This document shows positions 57,724-64,000 of a DNA stretch of 64,000 bases, in pieces (the stretch's first letter is position 1; every line of letters begins with the position of its first letter). Origin of the DNA: Andalucia godoyi (taxonomy: Eukaryota > Discoba > Jakobea > Jakobida > Andaluciidae); contig VRVR01000006.1 in NCBI GenBank assembly GCA_009859145.1, positions 248,001 through 312,000 on the forward strand, in the 5' to 3' direction. Below the pieces are notes generated by a model. That model worked only from the letters and a program-made list of their open reading frames with translations, had not been told where the DNA came from and ran no database searches. Position numbers and translations under genes: made by a program.

Positions 57724-59010
57724 ATGGCGGATACTCCGTGTACGATAGTAGAGACGCTGTTGCTGGATATTAGACCGCGCGTGCTCGCTGGATGCAATGT
57801 CACAGACATCATGGACGATTTGTCATCCATGTTCGATTCGCAACCTTGGTTCTGCTCGTCCTTGTCGTTTCAAGACCTGCTTGTGTACTTGTTTCTAGAT
57901 TACTTTCCTTTCTTGTCGCGAAACTATCTAAAGAAGATTATCAGTTCGTACGTGAAGATTTTGGACCACAATCGTTGCGAAGTTGCCGAGACGTTTCTCG
58001 ACTTTTTGCAGAACACAACAGCAGATACGGGAGAAATCATGTTTCAGCGATGCTACGTGTTTCTCAATGAGGCGTACGTTCAAAGAGTGAGGAAGCTTGC
58101 TGGGCAGGCCAATCTGAATTGCGATGGCAGCTGCGTCGGCAACTTGGTCGAATTTGTCAAGCAGATAGACGAGGACACGGGAGAACTCGGGATCTCGGTC
58201 AAGGTGTCCGTGACGGATGGGTTTCACGAAACCGGGACGGTTGCCTGGGAAGCTGGCTGCTTTTTGGCAGAGTTTGCGGCTTCGCACCCAGATCTGTTTG
58301 ATGGAAAGTCTGTTCTCGAGTTGGGAACTGGAATTGGTGTCACGGCGATTGGGCTGATGAAACTGTGCAATATCCGTCGCATGACGATGACCGACTATGC
58401 ACCGCTGGTTCTCTCCAATCTTGCTGGTAATGTCAAGCTCAGTATGAATTCTTTTATTTATTTTATTTATTTTTTTAACCGTTCAGTACCAGCTGTCTAA
58501 TCTGCAATGCATCCTGTCTTTTGTGCAATCTACCGTTCACTGACAACAATTCGTGTGGCTTGGAAACATGCAACAAACAAACCAAAAAAACAAACAAACA
58601 AACAACAACAACAACAACAACACAACACCCATGTAGATGAGCCGTACCCAAGTGGATGTGCATGGACGATGGAGTCCATGAACTGGGAGTCCTTTGACAG
58701 GTCGGCTGTGGCAGACAGAACTGAGGAACTTGTCATTGGCGCAGACTTGGTGTACGAACCAGACGCCATCATCGGATTGTGCAATGTTGTTCAATCTCTG
58801 CTGCAAAACAAGTCGCGGGTTGTGTTGCTGGCGGTGACAAAACGAAATCCAGAGACGTTTGAATTTTTCAAGAATGCCCTTGAAGAGCGCTGTGTGCGAT
58901 GGCAAGACATGACGCGGTGGGCCCACGACACAACCAAGGAACTGCTGCGGTATCGGAACCGAGATGCGGTCATGGTGGGATACGTCAAGCCAGTGGCCTC
59001 GTCTTCATAA
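57724..59010 (+). CDS. EEF2KMT/FAM86-like protein lysine methyltransferase (2 exons)
   Basis: 363 aa; exons 57724-58441 and 58637-59010, intron 195 nt (donor GTATGA, acceptor GTAG, phase 1). The joined codon is AAT, giving NLAGNVKLN-EPYPSGCAW. FAM86/EEF2KMT transfers methyl to a lysine of elongation factor 2. Seen: N-terminal helical domain (LLVYLFLDYFPFLS...), FHETGTVAWEAG (compare HGTTGLVTWDAA), SAM motif I LELGTGIGVTAIGL, and motif IVIGADLVYEPDAI, then RNPETFEFFKNAL. Single-exon translation would otherwise stop after NVKLS. Stop TAA 59008-59010 overlaps the LRR gene's stop on the other strand. Confidence 0.88.
58442..58636 (+). other. Intron of EEF2KMT-like gene
   Basis: 195 nt with GTATGA donor, AG acceptor and an (AAC)n block 58590-58625 near its 3' end. 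Splicing restores the frame between the SAM-binding core and C-terminal half. Confidence 0.82.
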
Positions 59011-62000
59011 GTCAGTCTCGGTGGCTGCGTCGCTCTCGTGATCTCGCGCATCCATGAATTCCATGTCGTCGAAAGATGTTCTTGCAGAAATTGTGCTCAT
59101 ACGATGTCGGAGAGAGCCTCCCCGAGCTGGAGCCGGTTGTCGAGGTGGCCGTCGCGGAGAGCTATTGGAAGCTGCTACTTGGACATTGATCACGCCAGGT
59201 GGGTGATCCACGGACGCAGATGGCTCATAAACGGAGAGATCTACGAGTCTCTTTTCTTTTCGAGAAAAGCTGGCAACATACGGGTGAACGTGATCGCGTT
59301 CAAACACAATCATCTGCCTGCACACAATCTTTTGCAATGTCTGGTTCCTATCCAATGCGTGGATCATCGCCGTCAATCCAAGGACTCCAATAAAATTCTT
59401 GCTGATGTCGATCTCTTGCAACGTGCGATTTCTCCCAACGGCCTGGAAAAGCAACGTCAAGTTGCGTTCCGACACCGCGCTGTTTGCAACTGACAAACGT
59501 CGAACGCGATACGAGGACGTGCGCAACGCATCGCACAGATTCGCAATGCAGCCATCGTCCAATGCGTTCCACGAAAGATCCAAGTGGACAAGAGTCGCCC
59601 GAATTCCCAAGCAAATAAGCGTGTTGGCTCTGGAAAGGAAATTCCCGCCGAGATCAAGATGCTGCAGAGAAGAGTAGAACGTCGACATCAGTTCTGCGAT
59701 CGCAGCACCGCCCTGGTACCCGATGTTCCCGTTTCGCAAGGTCAGGCTCTGGAGCAATCGGCGCGTGTTGCGATGTGTGGCACGTTTGCACAGTGCAGCA
59801 CAAATCTCAATGCAGCCCGCATCTCGAAGATCCGCATTGCATATTGAAACATGCTCCAGGGGGGCATCGGAAGTCGACAGGATATCGCACGTTGCGTGTA
59901 TGCTGTCCTTCGAATATGCACCTTCGCGAGGAATTAGCGGACTGGGTCCGGTGAACCCTTGATTGGGAGGAGGGGCCATGAAAACGGTAGGCTTCACAGC
60001 ACTCGACGAAGTACTCGCCGCAACACCGTGTACAACTAACGTTCGGGGTCGCGGATCCTGCAGGGAACCGTCGATTGACAAATGGTCCAGACTCTGCAGA
60101 TCCGCGATTGCTTGAACAATCATCTGAGATGCGCTTAACATGATTTCATGTCCTTGGATATGCAGCCAGCGAAGCGACGATCTCGAACTACCGGTCAAAA
60201 GGGAGGAAATAAAAGAAGCCGAGCGGGGGTTTTGGAATGGAGATCTCTTAAACTTTGGGAATCGGATGTCAAGCGTGTGCACATGGTCCAGAGCAAGCAG
60301 GAAGGACGGAACAAGGGGCAGATCAGCGTTGCCAAGGATGGTGTTGAATGAGTTCATGGAGGGGAACTTTGCCGAGGCCACGGTCGACGAAGCCGAAAAG
60401 TGATTGAGCCGGAAAATCTTTTCAAAAGACCGCGGGGCATCTGACACGTCGAGTCGAACAGCGCGAATCGAGGAATGCGCACAGGCACGATCCAAGAGAT
60501 CCAAATCCCGCATGGCGATGGATAGCTGTTGCTTATTTTCTGCGGCAATCAACAAGTCCAGCACCCGACTTGCTTGATTCGTAATGAACACGTCCTTTTC
60601 CGAGTGCAGCGATGCAGAGGACAGTCTGTGCGTATATCGCAGATCAAGCGCGACTGGATGATCCAACGTCTGCGGCGCGCGTGATGGAGTCGCAGAGGCA
60701 GCCGCAGCAACGTTACGCGGCGGGGAGCCCAACACACTGTTCAAGTTGGTACGTGTCGCTGGAACCGATATGGACGCCAACGGATCAGAATCCGTCTTGC
60801 GCGGAGTGGAAAGATGCAAACTTTCGGTCCCTTTTAACCACGCCTCGATTTGAGCGACCGGATTTCCCCCGGGCAGATCTTGAAACAACTGTTGCTGTGC
60901 GCCCCTTCTTCCTTTTCTAGTACTCGGTGTTGAACTAGCAGAGTCCATAGATGTTGACAACGTGTCGCGAAATGGATGACCTGAGGCATTCGAAGGATTT
61001 TCAGCTGAAAACTCAGCAGCTACTGCTGGGGCAATGCGATAAGACACTGATGCAGGAAATGACGAGGTTGACGAATCATCAGAAGCTCGGAGCCGATTCC
61101 CATTGTTACCATTATTACCAGTGTTGCTGCCGCCACCGCCGCCGCTGCTGCTGACGTTGCTGTTGTTGATGATGTTGCCGCTGCTGTGACGCATATGAAG
61201 ATGAAGACTGTTGTGACCACCGCTGACGTTCTGACTGCTCAATTGATTCAGCTGGCTGGAGCCCACGGTAGCTGCGTTTGAATGCATTGAAGGTGGTACC
61301 GAGGAAGCTGGCAGTGATGATGAGCGACTGCTCGTGGGTGCAGCTGCTGCACCAGCCGTGCCAGTCCCAGTTCCGCTACCGATTCCGTTGCTTGCCGGAG
61401 GCAAATCAGCGGTGTTCTGTCGATATTGAAAGCTGTAATGAATTTGGTCGAAGCACGGATGGTTGCGGCTCCAACGCAGCGGTTCCTGCAATGTCATTGC
61501 ATATTTCGACCATAAACCAGCAGTTCTTGGCTTCCACTGCGGCATGATATGCTCCAATTTGCACAATGCAAGCCAATCAATAAGCGATGCGATGGAAACG
61601 ACACAGTCATTAGGAACGAGCGCCAAATCCGCGGCGTTCGTAAAGTCGTAAATCAAGTCGTACTCAAACCTCTTTGTCAAATACTGCAGCGAAGGAGTCA
61701 TTTGCATAAGAGAAGCCGTAACCACAGCAGCGATAATTTCCGCCGGCGTAACATTTCTAAGCAGCAATGCAATTCCATGCTGCGTGTTTGGTTCTGCAAG
61801 TTGAAACACAAGCTCGATGGAGGCTGCAGAACACGCCGATGGACACTGAACGACATCTCCTTCAATTTCGAATTTGGTGTCCGATATCCGCCGGTCTTGA
61901 TTCAAAGTATGGGACGATTGAGCTCGCCAAAACGAACGAAATACATTGGACACCGAGTCCATTCTGAACATTACCCACTCTATCCCAACACGCACACTAC

Positions 62001-62067
62001 AATCCTTGCCATTGCGCACCTTTTCCCAACGAAGACATGCATATATGAGTATTTGCAGATTGACCAT
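59005..62067 (-). CDS. Leucine-rich repeat protein, large N-terminal disordered region
   Basis: 1020 aa from ATG 62067 (an open upstream extension begins with TTG). The C-terminal half has leucine-rich repeats of the RNI/SDS22-like type (e.g. LRDAGCIEICAALC, RRLLQSLTLRNGNIGYQGGAAIAELM, LQHLDLGGNFLSRANT, LVHLDLSWNALDDG, LQEIDISKNFIGVLG). Before it is about 300 residues of Ser/Asn/Gly-rich sequence with poly-Gly/Asn/Ser runs (around 60900-61350 on plus), and the first 200 residues include a helical segment (LQYLTKRFEYDLIYDFTNAADLALVPND). Likely a scaffold. No kinase or F-box seen. It overlaps the EEF2KMT gene by 6 bp at the stops. Confidence 0.86.
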   Translation of the reverse strand: MVNLQILIYACLRWEKVRNGKDCSVRVGIEWVMFRMDSVSNVFRSFWRAQSSHTLNQDRRISDTKFEIEGDVVQCPSACSAASIELVFQLAEPNTQHGIALLLRNVTPAEIIAAVVTASLMQMTPSLQYLTKRFEYDLIYDFTNAADLALVPNDCVVSIASLIDWLALCKLEHIMPQWKPRTAGLWSKYAMTLQEPLRWSRNHPCFDQIHYSFQYRQNTADLPPASNGIGSGTGTGTAGAAAAPTSSRSSSLPASSVPPSMHSNAATVGSSQLNQLSSQNVSGGHNSLHLHMRHSSGNIINNSNVSSSGGGGGSNTGNNGNNGNRLRASDDSSTSSFPASVSYRIAPAVAAEFSAENPSNASGHPFRDTLSTSMDSASSTPSTRKGRRGAQQQLFQDLPGGNPVAQIEAWLKGTESLHLSTPRKTDSDPLASISVPATRTNLNSVLGSPPRNVAAAASATPSRAPQTLDHPVALDLRYTHRLSSASLHSEKDVFITNQASRVLDLLIAAENKQQLSIAMRDLDLLDRACAHSSIRAVRLDVSDAPRSFEKIFRLNHFSASSTVASAKFPSMNSFNTILGNADLPLVPSFLLALDHVHTLDIRFPKFKRSPFQNPRSASFISSLLTGSSRSSLRWLHIQGHEIMLSASQMIVQAIADLQSLDHLSIDGSLQDPRPRTLVVHGVAASTSSSAVKPTVFMAPPPNQGFTGPSPLIPREGAYSKDSIHATCDILSTSDAPLEHVSICNADLRDAGCIEICAALCKRATHRNTRRLLQSLTLRNGNIGYQGGAAIAELMSTFYSSLQHLDLGGNFLSRANTLICLGIRATLVHLDLSWNALDDGCIANLCDALRTSSYRVRRLSVANSAVSERNLTLLFQAVGRNRTLQEIDISKNFIGVLGLTAMIHALDRNQTLQKIVCRQMIVFERDHVHPYVASFSRKEKRLVDLSVYEPSASVDHPPGVINVQVAASNSSPRRPPRQPAPARGGSLRHRMSTISARTSFDDMEFMDARDHESDAATETDL

Positions 62068-62848
62068 TGAGGCGGGGAATAACAAAAAGCAAAGACATAT
62101 TTAAAAAAGGTCCCGCCATTTGGAGTACGCGTATCAATTGATGCTGGATTCTTCTTCCTGAAAACGCGAAAAAAAAACCCACCTTTTTCGTTCTTATGCT
62201 ACAGCATCTTAATAAAAAGTATTTCCAGTTTTCCTTCTTCTTTCTTTCCTCCTTCTTTCCTCCTTCTTTCCTCCTTCTTTTTTTCTTTTCTTATAACTAC
62301 AAGCTAAAGTTAACGTCCCTTGATGACAATGCTGCTGTCTCTTTGTGGCAGCCTCATCCGGAATCGAGGGCAGATTGCTTCATGACGTGGACTTCTATGC
62401 TCGTTGGGAGATTCATTTCGATGACTGAAACGAGCGCGCTATCCTCGCCACATCTTTCTCATTATCACTTCTGTCACCCTTTTTTCAAAAATAACCATTT
62501 ACCGACGGGCGAGAACCCAGGACTGAGTACCGAGCTGAAATCCGATTGACTTTGCGCAGTCGTACGCCTCGGGTTTCCCATTTGCGAAACGAAAACAACG
62601 AAAACAAAAACGAAACTGATGAAAAAAGACACACGTAGAATCAAGCATCAATTGCCAAATCCTTCCCTTTCCTTTTTTGCTGCTCGCAGTTCGCAAGATT
62701 CCAAACGCTGTAAAGGAAAGCTCATTGCACTCCGCTCCGGGTTTCTTTCTAAATGAAAAGAATCATCCGTCCATAAGAATTGAAGACGACGAATACAAAA
62801 GAAAAAGGAAAAGAAAGGCAAGATCAGAGTTTCCACCGTACTTTGAGA
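62068..62848. promoter_or_regulatory. Divergent promoter region, LRR gene / coiled-coil gene
   Basis: 781 bp. Contains an 11-bp pyrimidine repeat (TCCTCCTTCTT)n at about 62240-62282 and a TCCCGCCA box (62111-62118, reverse TGGCGGGA, E2F-like) about 45 bp before the LRR start. No supported coding region. Confidence 0.45.
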
Positions 62849-64000
62849 ATGCAGGATCCTGGAACACCAGCATCTGCGTACTCTTCGTCTACTCCGTCCC
62901 TCACGCCACCTCCACGTCATGCATCTTCTGCTTCTGATGCTGCTTCTGCGTCGTTTGCGTCTTTTCGTGCAGATCAGCCCGCGGAAGACGAGATAGAGAC
63001 GTTGGTTGCATATCCGGATGGGGAGTCTTTCGATTCCGATTCCAGTCCGTCCGCGAGCAACCTTGATGCTGACAGTCGCAGTCATGGCGACAATGGTAAT
63101 GACAATGGTAATGGGAGTGACAGCGACAGTGACAAGGATGATGACAAGGATGCTGCCGAGCGGGAGTATGGACGTGGGCGCAGCAACCCGCCATCTTTTC
63201 CGTCGTGGAATGGATCGCCGAAACACCAATCGTATTCGTTCGGTTTGCTGGATCATGCGAGAATTCAGGCTGCAGAACATCGGGCAACGTTATCTGCGCT
63301 GCTCTCTCGAATCTCAGCGGTTAGTGGTGTCAGAAAGTCGCCTGCATCTTCTTCTCCAGAGGGGAATTCCACAAGTCGATCGCGAATGAATCCTCAAGAT
63401 AATGAATCCGCAATGCTGAAAATCAGAGACAAGGAAATGAGAAAGCTAATGGGCGAATACAGGGCAAAGTACCACGATTCAGAAACTGAGCGAAAGACGT
63501 TTGCACTGGAAAATGAAAAGCTGCGAACTGAAGTGAAGCGTTTGAGATCCAAGGTTTCGGAGCAAAATCGTGCTTTGCAGGCAATCGAGTCTGAGTTGGC
63601 CTATGTAAAGGATATGCGGCTTCGAGATGGGTTGACAGCGGATTTGCCAGAAGTTACCTCGCTTGCTTTCCATGTTCTTTCCAAGATAATTCCGTATGTG
63701 GCGTGGTCATCGTGCGAGAATGAAGAGTTCAAGAGAAGATTGCTCAACGATTTGGACGATCTGGGAAGACGCATCCCAGTCGGCGATGCCTATCCTGTGG
63801 ATCGGTTTGTGAAGCTTCTTGAAGACCGTTTTTTGACGTCGACCGTGATGAGCAAGGCCGATGCACGCTTCCGAAGACTAGAAAAGGAGTTCGAGAAGCT
63901 TGACCTGCTTCACAGAAATGCACTTGACACCATTGAGAAGTTGAAGTCGCAAGTATATGCAAAAAATGAAGGCGAGATCATGCAACTTGGACGTGCAATC
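62849..64000 (+). CDS. Coiled-coil protein, partial (runs off right edge)
   Basis: Open from ATG 62849 to the last base without a stop, 384 codons seen. The first 160 residues are Ser/Ala/Asp-rich (disordered, with DGD/NGN acidic repeats). From about 195 a heptad pattern starts (MLKIRDKEMRKLMGEYRAKY; ERKTFALENEKLRTEVKRL; KVSEQNRALQAIESELAYV), then a globular-looking segment (LPEVTSLAFHVLSKIIPYVAW; NDLDDLGRRIPVGDAYPVDRFVKLLED) and another coiled coil (ARFRRLEKEFEKLDLLHRNAL). Family unknown. The missing C-terminus may identify it. Divergent from the LRR gene. Confidence 0.84.
   Translation, partial: MQDPGTPASAYSSSTPSLTPPPRHASSASDAASASFASFRADQPAEDEIETLVAYPDGESFDSDSSPSASNLDADSRSHGDNGNDNGNGSDSDSDKDDDKDAAEREYGRGRSNPPSFPSWNGSPKHQSYSFGLLDHARIQAAEHRATLSALLSRISAVSGVRKSPASSSPEGNSTSRSRMNPQDNESAMLKIRDKEMRKLMGEYRAKYHDSETERKTFALENEKLRTEVKRLRSKVSEQNRALQAIESELAYVKDMRLRDGLTADLPEVTSLAFHVLSKIIPYVAWSSCENEEFKRRLLNDLDDLGRRIPVGDAYPVDRFVKLLEDRFLTSTVMSKADARFRRLEKEFEKLDLLHRNALDTIEKLKSQVYAKNEGEIMQLGRAI

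Noticed and set aside
62318..62430. Possible C/D snoRNA (TTGATGA ... CTGA)
   Set aside because: Boxes are imperfect, no terminal stem and no guide match I can check.

Overview
The window is nuclear DNA from a compact, gene-dense unicellular eukaryote, read here as a free-living flagellate. It holds about 31 protein genes in 64 kb, mostly single-exon. The introns I can place are 44-205 nt, usually with GTATGN-type donors and AG acceptors. Intergenic DNA is AT-rich with microsatellites. I found no rRNA, tRNA, CRISPR, transposon or virus-derived sequence. A nuclear gene for CcmH (bacterial-type System I cytochrome c maturation) together with flagellar genes would fit a jakobid such as Andalucia, but that is inference and not a sequence match.

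Layout. 0-5.6 kb: GPAT3/4-type acyltransferase, Mg-type porphobilinogen synthase, PIG-P, an ornithine decarboxylase antizyme that needs a +1 frameshift, and a 70-residue winged-helix-like protein. 5.9-15.5 kb: MYCBPAP-like axonemal protein, EF-hand protein, acid sphingomyelinase-like phosphodiesterase (2 exons), a Ser-rich protein (2 exons) and an MGAT5-like glycosyltransferase. 15.6-30.3 kb: RecQ/BLM helicase, WDR75/UTP17, COG2, a Zn2Cys6 factor and an endonuclease III-like glycosylase. 30.6-44 kb: a PAP2-like membrane protein, augmin subunit 8, guanylate kinase with an N-terminal RIIa/Dpy-30-like domain, V-ATPase subunit B and a giant ankyrin protein. 44-53.2 kb: an OB-fold protein (3 exons), a CXC/tesmin protein (spliced), a hyccin-like protein, CcmH, a DHHC acyltransferase and a small two-TM protein. 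53.6-64 kb: a large EF-hand protein, a COA4-like twin CX9C protein (2 short exons), an EEF2KMT-like methyltransferase (2 exons), an LRR protein, and a coiled-coil protein that runs off the right edge.

How they relate. There are no operons. Neighbours alternate strand far more than expected (25 strand runs among 31 genes), so most genes share a divergent promoter on one side and a convergent 3' end on the other. One convergent pair even overlaps at its stop codons. Themes are mitochondrial respiratory assembly (CcmH, COA4, and ALAD for haem), DNA maintenance (RecQ, glycosylase), membrane and secretory biology (PIG-P, COG2, DHHC, GT18, GPAT, hyccin) and cilium or microtubule function (MYCBPAP, RIIa-GuK, augmin).

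The most striking element is the antizyme gene at 4148-4772. It has a short first ORF, a slippery UUU-UGA, an in-frame continuation in the +1 frame, and a perfect 11-bp stem starting 7 nt after the UGA whose loop can pair with downstream sequence. Together these look like a complete autoregulatory recoding cassette for polyamine control.
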